64,000 nt of DNA from Alphaproteobacteria bacterium (GTDB lineage: Bacteria > Pseudomonadota > Alphaproteobacteria > GCA-2731375): contig JADHTB010000005.1 of NCBI GenBank assembly GCA_016776605.1, positions 124,001 through 188,000 on the forward strand. Direction: 5' to 3'. The position numbers and the translations under genes were made by a program. The notes beneath the pieces are model-generated. The model was not told the DNA's origin, ran no database searches, and saw only the letters and a list, made by a program, of their open reading frames with translations. Shown here piece by piece: positions 8,417-16,244 of this stretch. Each line of letters starts with the position of its first letter. Positions within the stretch are counted from its first letter, which is position 1.

Positions 8417-9532
8417 ATGTCCGAACAAATTACCCACGACGTTGCCTATAACACGGTCGACCGCGACGATTTCCGCGCCATGATCGAAGTTGGCCGCTAT
8501 GGCGAACGTTCGGATGCCTTTGACGGCATTATCGCCGCCACCCACGATCATTTCTGGGACCCCTTGGACAAAGCCTATATCGATTTCGACCAGCCGTTCG
8601 ACATGGCGGCCCAACTGATCATGCCAGCCGAGAATATCATCGAGTTGAACTCCGCCGTCGCGGACAAGCTGGACGAGGGGCAGCGGATCGGACTGGCCAA
8701 CGAAGTATTGCGCTGGAACCTGTCATCCATCCTGCATGGGGAACAGGGCGCCCTGTCGTTGAGCGCCAGCCTGTGCCAGATCCTGAAGGACCCGGGCGCC
8801 CAGGAATACGCCTCGAATCAGGCGCGGGAAGAGGCCCGCCACGTCACCGCCTATGCCATCTATATCGAAAAACGCTGGGGCAGCCCTCTGCCCGTAGGTG
8901 AATGCCTGGGCGATCTGTTGGAAGACCTGGTGCTGACCCCGACCGTCTATAAAAAGCTGGTGGGCATGCAGATGCTGATCGAGGGGCTGGCCATGGGCGC
9001 CTTTGCCAACCTGCACCGCAACACCAACGATCCGGTCCTGAAACGGTTGACCCAACTGGTCATGACCGATGAAGCCTTTCATCATAGATTCGGCAAAATA
9101 TGGGCCGACAAGACCATTCCCAGCCTGAGCGCCAAGGAACACGAAATCGTCGAGGATTGGGCCGCGCAGTGCTTTGAAATCCTGCTGTTCAATCTGTCCA
9201 ACATCCGCCAGCGACACTACATTTACGAACAATTCGGCCTGGATTGGCAATGGGTGCGGGATGCCTGCCGCGAGGTCTTTGGCGAAGGCGAGCGGCGCGA
9301 TTCCCTGAAAACCGGCACCAACATCTTCCGGGTCCTGGTCAAGACGCTGCTGAACGCCGGCATCATCACCGACCGCACCCGCCATATCTATGGCGCCTGG
9401 GTCGACATGGCGGAACTGGCCAGCGAAAAGGACTATGTGGTGGGCGACGCCATTGCCGCCGATGGCATCGAATTCCTGCGCGGCATCAATACCGAGCGGA
9501 AAGTCATCGGACAAAAGCCCACCGCCATGTAA
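8417..9532 (+). CDS. Ferritin-like diiron protein, possible oxygenase
   Basis: A 371-residue protein with the E, ExxH, E, ExxH ligand set of a ferritin-like four-helix diiron site: Glu109 (HGEQGAL), Glu139/His142 (EEARH), Glu189 (LIEGLAMG) and Glu219/His222 (DEAFHH). The spacing and the DEAFHH motif recall ribonucleotide reductase R2-like and AurF-type N-oxygenases rather than storage ferritins, so an oxygenase or desaturase role is likely. The reaction is unknown. The gene is apparently alone and its ribosome site lies directly behind a palindromic element. Confidence 0.75.
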   Translation: MSEQITHDVAYNTVDRDDFRAMIEVGRYGERSDAFDGIIAATHDHFWDPLDKAYIDFDQPFDMAAQLIMPAENIIELNSAVADKLDEGQRIGLANEVLRWNLSSILHGEQGALSLSASLCQILKDPGAQEYASNQAREEARHVTAYAIYIEKRWGSPLPVGECLGDLLEDLVLTPTVYKKLVGMQMLIEGLAMGAFANLHRNTNDPVLKRLTQLVMTDEAFHHRFGKIWADKTIPSLSAKEHEIVEDWAAQCFEILLFNLSNIRQRHYIYEQFGLDWQWVRDACREVFGEGERRDSLKTGTNIFRVLVKTLLNAGIITDRTRHIYGAWVDMAELASEKDYVVGDAIAADGIEFLRGINTERKVIGQKPTAM

Positions 9533-9637
9533 GCCGCTCCGTTCGCCATTCCGTTCGCCATGAATTAAGAGTTAACTGGTCTAAGCCCGATAAATGCGCG
9601 ATATTCAAGGGCATGTTTTCGGCCAACAGGATCGCCC

Positions 9638-10534
9638 ATGTTTCGTTTCGTAGCCGCCGGTTTCTGCTGCCTCACCCTGGCCCTGTCCGTGCAGGCGAAG
9701 GAAGTCACGGTCTCCCATGAGGGGCGAACCCTAAATGCCAATTTAAACATCGCCGGCGGCAAAAGCCTGCCGGATGGCGTTGTCTTGATGTTGCACGGCA
9801 GCCTGGCGCACAAGGACATGGAAATCATGCGCGCCCTGCAGGATTTATTGCTGGAGCGCGGCCTCAATAATTTATCCATCAATCTCAGTCTTGGGCAAAA
9901 CGACCGCCATGGCATGAACGATTGTGCCGGTCCGCACAGGCATTTGGGCTCGAACGCGGTCGGGGAGGTTGCGGTCTGGGTGGCCTGGCTGAAAAACATG
10001 GGGTCCGGGCCTATCACGGTTCTGGGCCATTCCCGTGGCGGTAATCAGGTGGCCCGTTACATCGCCGGCGCGCCCGACCCAGCGGTCCTGCGCGCGGTGC
10101 TGGTGGCACCGGGAGCATGGGAGCCGGGCCAGGAAGCCCGTGGCTATGGAAAAACCTATGGCCAGGATCTCTCTCCGCTGCTGGCCCGCGCCCAGGCCCT
10201 GGTCAAGGCTGGCAAGGGCGGCACGTTGATGGATGGCGTGGATTTTCTCTATTGTCCGAAAACGCAGGTGGCGGCGGCCACTTTTGTCGATTATTACCGG
10301 TCCAATCCCGACCGCGACACGCCCTCGGTCATCGACCGGGCAAAGATGCCTGTGTTGGTCGTGACCGCAAGTGATGATCGCGTCAATCCCAATACCGCGG
10401 GGAAAATGAAATCCCATATTGGCCCCCATGTGCGCCTGGTGGAGATACAAGAGGCCGGGCATTTCTTCCGCGATCTGGTTGCTGATGAACTGGCCGATAT
10501 TATCGCGGCCTACGTCGGTGCCGGCGGCACCTGA
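9638..10534 (+). CDS. Exported alpha/beta hydrolase
   Basis: A 298-residue hydrolase with an N-terminal signal peptide (MFRFVAAGFCCLTLALSVQA, cleavage expected near residue 20). The nucleophile elbow is GHSRGG with Ser132, an acid lies in ASDDRVNP, and the histidine is in EAGHFFRD about 25 residues from the end, so all triad residues are present. The family resembles DUF3530-like or dienelactone-hydrolase-like esterases; the substrate is unknown. AGGAT precedes the ATG by 5-6 bases. The gene is flanked by 105-base gaps on both sides and is probably transcribed alone. Confidence 0.8.
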   Translation: MFRFVAAGFCCLTLALSVQAKEVTVSHEGRTLNANLNIAGGKSLPDGVVLMLHGSLAHKDMEIMRALQDLLLERGLNNLSINLSLGQNDRHGMNDCAGPHRHLGSNAVGEVAVWVAWLKNMGSGPITVLGHSRGGNQVARYIAGAPDPAVLRAVLVAPGAWEPGQEARGYGKTYGQDLSPLLARAQALVKAGKGGTLMDGVDFLYCPKTQVAAATFVDYYRSNPDRDTPSVIDRAKMPVLVVTASDDRVNPNTAGKMKSHIGPHVRLVEIQEAGHFFRDLVADELADIIAAYVGAGGT

Positions 10535-10598
10535 GACCGCCACAAATTTGATAAAAAAATCCACTTAAATTGTGTGAACCCTTCTACATGATGCTTTA

Positions 10599-10622
10599 AT
10601 ACCAACCAGCGCTGGTTGGTAT
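10599..10622. promoter_or_regulatory. Perfect 24-bp palindrome, probable TetR-type operator
   Basis: The core ACCAACCAGCGCTGGTTGGT (10601-10620) is a perfect inverted repeat, and the flanking AT on both sides extends it to 24 bp. It lies 44 bases before the start of the first phosphotransferase gene. Palindromes of the form ACCAACC-N-GGTTGGT are typical of TetR/AcrR-family regulators of acyl-CoA metabolism. No TetR gene is in the window, so the regulator must be encoded elsewhere. The central position and the single copy argue for an operator rather than a terminator, as no T-run follows. Confidence 0.7.
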
Positions 10623-10665
10623 AAACTGGCGTCAAAGCATGACACCGGGTGGGAGGCCCGATCCC

Positions 10666-11730
10666 ATGAGCGATCTTCAATCACAATTTGCCGGCACCCA
10701 GGATGTACTGGAACAGCACCGCATCGATATCGCCCGCCTGCAATCCTATATGGAGGCGCATGTAGAGGGCTTTTCGGGCACCATAGCGCTGAGCCAGTTC
10801 AAGGGCGGGCAATCGAACCCAACCTACCGCATTGACGCCGGCGGCAAATCATATGTGCTGCGGCGCAAGCCGCCGGGCACCCTGCTGCCATCCGCCCATG
10901 CGGTGGATCGGGAATACCGGGTCATCTCGGCGCTGGCGCAGACGGATGTACCGGCGCCCAAAACCTATTGCCTGTGCGAAGATGAAACAGTGCTTGGCAC
11001 GGTGTTCTACATCATGGAAATGGTACAGGGCCGCATATTGTGGGACTCGGCCCTGCCGGAAATGAACCGCGAGGAACGCGGCCGGATTTATCAGTCCATG
11101 AACGAGGCCATGGCCGCCCTGCACAAGGTGGACTATCAGGCCATCGGGTTGGGGGATTTCGGCAAGGTCGGCGAATACCGGGAACGGCAGATCCATCGCT
11201 GGAGCAAGACCTACCGCCTATCCGAAGGCGATCCGATCCCGGCCATGGACCGGTTGATCGAATGGCTACCGCAAAACATTCCGGCAGGTGATGAAACAAC
11301 GCTGATCCATGGCGATTTTCGCATGGACAACATGGTCTTTCACCCAACCGAGCCCAGGGTTATTGCCCTGCTCGATTGGGAACTGGCCACCCTTGGCCAT
11401 CCGGTGGGCGATTTCACCTATACCTTGATGGGCTGGCGCCTGGGCAAGGACCTGTTCCGTGGTATCGCCGATGCGGATCTGCCAGGCTTGGGCATTCCGA
11501 CAGAGGCGGAATATATCGCACAATATTGCGCCTTGACCGGGCGCGATGGCATTCAAAACCTGGAATGGTATCTGGCCTATAACATGTTCCGCCTGGCGGC
11601 TATTTTACAAGGCATCGCCAAGCGGGCGCAGGATGGCACCGCAGCCAGCCCGCACGCCATGGAACAGGGCCGCCGCGCCGGCCCCCTGGCCGAGGCGGCC
11701 TGGCAACAAGTAGAACGCCTTGCCGGATAG
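10666..11730 (+). CDS. Phosphotransferase family protein (APH/ACAD10-like), copy 1
   Basis: A 354-residue protein of the aminoglycoside phosphotransferase/choline kinase superfamily. It carries GGQSNPTYRI (glycine-rich loop), VLRRKPPG (ATP-binding Lys), HGDFRMDNM (catalytic Brenner loop) and DWELATLGHP (metal-binding Asp). This subfamily is usually found next to acyl-CoA dehydrogenases and corresponds to the kinase-like part of human ACAD10, thought to phosphorylate hydroxyacyl-CoA intermediates; it is not an antibiotic-resistance gene. The ATG at 10666 has GGGAGG nine bases upstream; an in-frame ATG at 10639 lacks this. It lies behind the 24-bp palindrome and 31 bases before a paralogue. Confidence 0.85.
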   Translation: MSDLQSQFAGTQDVLEQHRIDIARLQSYMEAHVEGFSGTIALSQFKGGQSNPTYRIDAGGKSYVLRRKPPGTLLPSAHAVDREYRVISALAQTDVPAPKTYCLCEDETVLGTVFYIMEMVQGRILWDSALPEMNREERGRIYQSMNEAMAALHKVDYQAIGLGDFGKVGEYRERQIHRWSKTYRLSEGDPIPAMDRLIEWLPQNIPAGDETTLIHGDFRMDNMVFHPTEPRVIALLDWELATLGHPVGDFTYTLMGWRLGKDLFRGIADADLPGLGIPTEAEYIAQYCALTGRDGIQNLEWYLAYNMFRLAAILQGIAKRAQDGTAASPHAMEQGRRAGPLAEAAWQQVERLAG

Positions 11731-11761
11731 CCCAATACCAGGCCGCATTTATAGAACGAGT

Positions 11762-12799
11762 ATGAGCGAGATGACCGAAAATCAAAACGAAACCATCCCC
11801 GTGCGCGAGGCACACCAACTGGACGCGGATAAACTACGGGCTTATCTGGCCGCCAATATGGACGGGATCGGCGCGGATATTAGCCTGCAGCAATTCGCCG
11901 TCGGGCAGTCAAATCCGACCTATATGATCGCCACGGGGGGGCGCGAATTCGTCCTGCGCAAGAAGCCGCCGGGCACCCTGCTGCCCTCGGCGCATGCGGT
12001 GGACCGGGAATATCGGGTCATCACCGCCTTGGCCGGCACCGACGTGCCCGTACCCAAAACCTATCTATTATGCGAAGACGACGGCGTTCTGGGCACCGCA
12101 TTTTTTATCATGGATAAGGTACCCGGCCGGGTCCTGGACGATCAGTTCGCGCCCGCCTTCAGCCCGGCCGAAAGAGGCGCTGTCTACGATCATTTACTGG
12201 AAGTTCTGGCGGCCCTGCACGCGGTCGACTACCAAGCCGTCGGACTGGGCGATTTTGGCCGGCCGGGAAATTACTACACCCGTCAGATCAACCGCTGGAC
12301 AAAGCAGTATATCGCCTCGCAAACCGACGAAATCCCCGCCATGTATCATTTGATGAAATGGCTGCCGGAAAACATCCCCGTCGATGACACCACCACCCTG
12401 GTGCATGGCGATTACCGCCTGGGCAACACCATCGTGCATCCAACCAAGCCGCGCATCGCGGCGGTGCTGGATTGGGAACTGTCTACCCTTGGTCATCCCC
12501 TGGCCGATCTGGCCTATTGTTACGTAGCCTGCTTTATGGGCACGGGCGAACTGCTGGAATTGCTGCCGGGCCTGCCGACCGAGGATGAATTCGTCGGCCG
12601 TTATTGCGAACTGACGGATCGGGACGGCATTCCCGATTGGACCTTCTACAAAGTGTTCCAATTGTTCCGTCTGGCGGCCATCGTCCAGGGCGTCTACAAG
12701 CGCGGTTTGGACGGCATCTCGTCCTCCGCCAAGGCCGTGACCTATGGCGACAAATGCCGCAACCGTGCCGTCGCCGCCTGGGACATGGTGTCGAAATAG
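11762..12799 (+). CDS. Phosphotransferase family protein (APH/ACAD10-like), copy 2
   Basis: A 345-residue paralogue of the preceding gene, with the same motifs in order: VGQSNPTYMI, VLRKKPPGTLLPSAHAVDRE (nearly identical in both copies), VHGDYRLGNTIVHP and DWELSTLGHPLADL. The two clearly arose by duplication and then diverged, more in the C-terminal third. Both keep the kinase residues, so both should be active. ATG 11762 and ATG 11771 are both possible starts; no strong ribosome site separates them. The gene is convergent with the DapA-family gene, with only four bases between the stops. Confidence 0.85.
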   Translation: MSEMTENQNETIPVREAHQLDADKLRAYLAANMDGIGADISLQQFAVGQSNPTYMIATGGREFVLRKKPPGTLLPSAHAVDREYRVITALAGTDVPVPKTYLLCEDDGVLGTAFFIMDKVPGRVLDDQFAPAFSPAERGAVYDHLLEVLAALHAVDYQAVGLGDFGRPGNYYTRQINRWTKQYIASQTDEIPAMYHLMKWLPENIPVDDTTTLVHGDYRLGNTIVHPTKPRIAAVLDWELSTLGHPLADLAYCYVACFMGTGELLELLPGLPTEDEFVGRYCELTDRDGIPDWTFYKVFQLFRLAAIVQGVYKRGLDGISSSAKAVTYGDKCRNRAVAAWDMVSK

Positions 12800-12803
12800 A
12801 GGC

Positions 12804-13718
12804 TTAAGCCGCCTCGGCCAGTTTGAAGTTCAGGGCCTGACAGGCCTGATCCAGTTTGGCTACGCCGTCGGCCGAGAGGGGCATGATTGGCGGGCGCATG
12901 TTGCGCCAGGCTGCGTCGCCGGTGTTTTGCGCCATCAATTCCTTCATGGCCGGCACCGCGCCGTGGGCTTGCAGCATCAGGCGGGCCGCGGTCGCGGTCT
13001 CCTGGGCGGCGGCGGCGGTATCGCCTGCCAGATGGGCGGCATAGACCACCTGGCACAGATGCGATGTGGCATTGCCCGTGGCCGTGATACAGCCCGCCCC
13101 ACCCTCGTTCAGGGTCGCCAGCAAATATTGTTCGGTCCCGGCGAAGGTGCGAAAGCCGGGGATGGCGCGCGCCACCGCCTGCATGTCATCCCAGTTGCCG
13201 GAGGAATCCTTCACACCCACGATTGTTTTGGGATAGGCCGCGTTCAGGCGCACCAACAGATCGGTGCTGATTTCCAGGCCGGTCATGGTGGGGAAGTCAT
13301 AGACCACGATGCGCATGCGGTCATCGGCCAGTTTCTGGATCACCTGATCGTAACAGGCAAACAGGCCGTCATCACTGACGCCCTTGTAATAAAACGGGGG
13401 CAGCATCAGGATCTGGTTGAAACCGGCATCCAGGGCGGCCTGGGTCAAGGCAACGGTATCGGGAAGGGCGCAACAGCCCGTGCCGATCATCAGACGTTCC
13501 TTGGCGATGCCGGAGCCCGCCGCCGCCGCGATCACTTCCAGGCGCTCCGAGGTGGAAAAGGAATTGGCCTCGCCCGTGGTGCCCAGCACCGCGACGCCGT
13601 CACAGCCGTTGTTAAGCAGCCATTTATGGTGCCCCACCATTGCGTCTAGGTTGACCGTCAGATCATTGTGCAGGGGGGTAACGGCGGCGCTCCAGACGCC
13701 GGAAAGGGGATCGCTCAT
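12804..13718 (-). CDS. Dihydrodipicolinate synthase/N-acetylneuraminate lyase family aldolase
   Basis: A 304-residue class I pyruvate-dependent aldolase. GTTGEANS is the pyruvate carboxylate-binding motif, VVYDFP carries the catalytic Tyr, and GVKDSSGN contains the Schiff-base Lys. The lack of neighbouring lysine-pathway genes, and the divergence from housekeeping DapA (for example CCALPDTVALTQAALDAG), suggest a catabolic member acting on a sugar acid or hydroxy-keto acid rather than DapA itself. ATG start with an AT-rich leader; it lies 17 bases after the YcgN gene on the same strand, so YcgN, this enzyme and the PHA depolymerase could share a transcript. Confidence 0.85.
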   Translation of the reverse strand: MSDPLSGVWSAAVTPLHNDLTVNLDAMVGHHKWLLNNGCDGVAVLGTTGEANSFSTSERLEVIAAAAGSGIAKERLMIGTGCCALPDTVALTQAALDAGFNQILMLPPFYYKGVSDDGLFACYDQVIQKLADDRMRIVVYDFPTMTGLEISTDLLVRLNAAYPKTIVGVKDSSGNWDDMQAVARAIPGFRTFAGTEQYLLATLNEGGAGCITATGNATSHLCQVVYAAHLAGDTAAAAQETATAARLMLQAHGAVPAMKELMAQNTGDAAWRNMRPPIMPLSADGVAKLDQACQALNFKLAEAA

Positions 13719-13735
13719 TTTATCGGCTCCACGAA

Positions 13736-14200
13736 TTAAGGCTCATGATCCAGAACATGATGTTCCAATGGTCCCGCATGCCGTTCGCTAATGCAACGGC
13801 CGCGAACCGAGATGCCAGCCCGGTGTACACTATCCGGGTCACCGCTGACCAGAGGGTGCCAATGGGCCAACGGTTTTCCTTCCGCCAACAGACGATAGGC
13901 GCAAGTCGAGGGCATCCACGCCAGTTCCGCGACGTTCCGGGGGGTCAGCGTCACACAGTCCGGCACCAGTGTGGAGCGGCGTTTATAATCACGGCAGCGG
14001 CAGCCACCGATGTCCAACAGGCCACAGGCCACATTGGTAAACGCCAGCTCGCCCGTATCGATATCTTCAAGCTTGTGCAGGCAGCATTTGGCGCAGCCAT
14101 CGCAGAGGGATTCCCATTCCTCCGGCGACATCTGTTCGAGGCTCTTTTGTTGCCAAAAGGCTGGCGTCGTTACCGATTTGCTATCTTTGTCACTAGCCAT
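13736..14200 (-). CDS. YcgN-family cysteine cluster protein
   Basis: A 154-residue member of UPF0260 (YcgN). It shows the characteristic eight-cysteine arrangement, beginning [11 protein letters not shown], followed by CGLLD, GCRCRDY, DCVTL and CAYRLL, which probably binds a metal or an iron-sulfur cluster. The function is unknown; the family is widespread in proteobacteria. ATG 14200 overlaps the end of the PHA depolymerase gene by eight bases (start codon and stop codon interleaved), indicating coupled translation. A TTG four codons upstream is less likely. Confidence 0.88.
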   Translation of the reverse strand: MASDKDSKSVTTPAFWQQKSLEQMSPEEWESLCDGCAKCCLHKLEDIDTGELAFTNVACGLLDIGGCRCRDYKRRSTLVPDCVTLTPRNVAELAWMPSTCAYRLLAEGKPLAHWHPLVSGDPDSVHRAGISVRGRCISERHAGPLEHHVLDHEP

Positions 14201-15425
14201 CGTGCCGGGCAATGAAGGCCTTGAGGCGCGGCGCTATCTCCGTTCGCCAGCGGCGACCGTTGAAGACGCCATAGTGGCCCACGTCCGGTTGTTCCCAATG
14301 GGCCCGCATGGCGTCGGGCAGGGCGCTGCACAAATCCTGGGCCGCCCTGGTTTGACCAACGCCGGAGATATCGTCGTTCGCGCCCTCGACGGTCATGAGG
14401 GCGCAGTCGGTGATGACGGAGGGATCGATCAGCTGGTCCCGGTGATAGAACGTGCCCACCGCCAATTGATGCTCTTGGAAGACCCGTTGCACGGTTTGCA
14501 GATAATATTCCGCCGGCAGATCCATCACCGCGCGATATTCGTTGTAAAATTCGCGATGTTGATCGGCGCTGTCGCCATCGCCGCGCAGCAGATTTTGATA
14601 CAACCGCATATGGGCACCCACGTGCCGGTCAAGGTTCATGGTCATGAAACCGGACAATTGCACAAAACCCGGATAAACCCGGCGCATGAAGCCCGGGTTG
14701 GGCGCCGGCACCCGTTGGATCACGGTTCGTTCAAACCAGTCCAGGGAATGCTTTTGGGCCAAGTCGTTCGGGGTCGTGGGATTAATCCGGGTATCGATCG
14801 GTCCGCCCATCAAGGTCATGCTGCGCGGCGTAACCGGATCCCCCGCGGCTGATAGGACAGCCACCGCCGCCAGCAGGGGGACGGACGGCTGGCAGACCGC
14901 CAGGGCGTGGCTGCCCGGCCCGATGATGCCCAGGAAGTTCACCAAATAGTCGATGTAGTCGTCCAGGTCGAAGGCGCCTTCCCGCAGGGGTACCTCCGCC
15001 GCATCGCGCCAATCGGTGATATAGACGTCGTGATCGGGCAGCATGGCCCGTACCGTATCCCGCAACAGGGTCGCGAAATGGCCGCTCATGGGCGCCACGA
15101 TCAATAACCGTGGATGGCCCAGAGCGCCGTTCTCGTCGCCGGCCCGGACAAAGCGCCTTAAATCGCCAAACGGCAGGTGCGCCACCACCTCTTCATGAAT
15201 GGCGACTGTTTCGCCGTCGATTTCCGTGCTGCTCAGGCCGAAGGCCGGTTTCTGATAATGCCGGGTGCCGGCTTCGAATATTTCGCAGGCCGCCGCCATG
15301 GCCCGGCCGGCGGGGGTATGGGACAACGGGTTCAAGGGATGCCGCAGCATCAGATGGCTGGCCTCGGCGGCGAAACGCAGCGGCATCATCGCCGCCTTCT
15401 GAAAGTCGTGCATATGATAGATCAC
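14193..15425 (-). CDS. phaZ: Intracellular polyhydroxyalkanoate depolymerase
   Basis: A 410-residue intracellular PHB depolymerase, which mobilises short-chain polyhydroxyalkanoate granules. The family uses Cys rather than Ser in the lipase-box position, seen here as Cys178 in LAVCQPSVP. The acid and histidine regions [11 protein letters not shown] and [16 protein letters not shown] are also present. The N-terminus [13 protein letters not shown] aligns with the family's M-L-Y-x-L-x-x-x-Q start, which supports the GTG start at 15425 over the ATG at 15413. The gene indicates that the organism stores PHA. No synthase gene (phaC) is in the window. Confidence 0.93.
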   Translation of the reverse strand: MIYHMHDFQKAAMMPLRFAAEASHLMLRHPLNPLSHTPAGRAMAAACEIFEAGTRHYQKPAFGLSSTEIDGETVAIHEEVVAHLPFGDLRRFVRAGDENGALGHPRLLIVAPMSGHFATLLRDTVRAMLPDHDVYITDWRDAAEVPLREGAFDLDDYIDYLVNFLGIIGPGSHALAVCQPSVPLLAAVAVLSAAGDPVTPRSMTLMGGPIDTRINPTTPNDLAQKHSLDWFERTVIQRVPAPNPGFMRRVYPGFVQLSGFMTMNLDRHVGAHMRLYQNLLRGDGDSADQHREFYNEYRAVMDLPAEYYLQTVQRVFQEHQLAVGTFYHRDQLIDPSVITDCALMTVEGANDDISGVGQTRAAQDLCSALPDAMRAHWEQPDVGHYGVFNGRRWRTEIAPRLKAFIARHDG

Positions 15426-15552
15426 GCAACATTACCCAAGGTTACCCGCCAGCACCCAAAGGCCGACGGTAACATCTAATCAGTGATTATGCTGCAATGC
15501 AACAAAAAGCGGCGCAAAAATGATGCGACGCAACGAGGGCAGGCATTGGATT

Positions 15553-16164
15553 CTAACCTTGCCCGGAAATGACCGCCCGGATCTTACGCGTCATATCCTC
15601 TGGTGCGGTCGTTGGGGCAAAATGGTGCAGATATTTGCCATCCGGCCCCATCAGATAGATGAACGCGGAATGGTCCATGAAATAATCACCATCATCATCG
15701 GGCGGGGCCTTGGCAGAGTACACGCGATAGGCCTTGGTGGCGGCCTTTACCTGCGCCACGCTACCGGTTAGGGCGATCAAGGAGGGGTGAAAATTTTCGA
15801 TATAATCGGCCAGAACGGCGACCGTGTCGCGTTCCGGGTCCACCGTAATCATCAATGGCTGGACCCTGGTCCGCACCTCGCCCAGACCTTCCATGGCCTC
15901 CGTAATCACCTGCAACTCGGTTGGGCAGACGTCGGGACAAGCGGTATAGCCAAACATGACAAGCAGGTATTTACCGCGAAAGTCGCTGTCCCGGGCGACG
16001 CGGCCCTTGTGATCCACCAGTTCGAATGGGCCGCCTATGGTTGGCAAGCCGGCATTGGTGGTTTTCGGGCGACCTTGGTCAAAATACAGGGCATTGACGA
16101 TCAGGCCCAGGGCCACCGCGACTACCGTCGCGGCAACGAACAGCATTAGGCGGGAAAATCGCAT
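15553..16164 (-). CDS. SCO1/SenC family copper chaperone
   Basis: A 203-residue membrane-anchored thioredoxin-fold protein that helps insert copper into cytochrome c oxidase. An N-terminal helix (about 5-27) anchors it in the inner membrane. The copper ligands are the CPDVC motif in GYTACPDVCPTE and the distal His in FMDHSAFIYL. The length is typical. The gene lies between phaZ and dnaA, with no cytochrome oxidase genes near it. A three-unit tandem repeat lies just upstream of its start. Confidence 0.92.
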   Translation of the reverse strand: MRFSRLMLFVAATVVAVALGLIVNALYFDQGRPKTTNAGLPTIGGPFELVDHKGRVARDSDFRGKYLLVMFGYTACPDVCPTELQVITEAMEGLGEVRTRVQPLMITVDPERDTVAVLADYIENFHPSLIALTGSVAQVKAATKAYRVYSAKAPPDDDGDYFMDHSAFIYLMGPDGKYLHHFAPTTAPEDMTRKIRAVISGQG

Positions 16165-16170
16165 GCTTTA

Positions 16171-16215
16171 TAGGCCCAGTCGAAATAGGTCTAGTCGAAT
16201 TAGGCCTGGTCGATC
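16171..16215. repeat. Three 15-bp tandem repeats
   Basis: Three consecutive units: TAGGCCCAGTCGAAA, TAGGTCTAGTCGAAT and TAGGCCTGGTCGATC. They share TAGG-Y-C/T-x-x-GTCGA. The array fills most of the 80-bp gap between the SCO gene start and the dnaA stop, where the SCO promoter or a binding site would be expected. Confidence 0.75.
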
Positions 16216-16244
16216 CGCGCCTTTAAGCCGGGCCAAGGGGCGCC

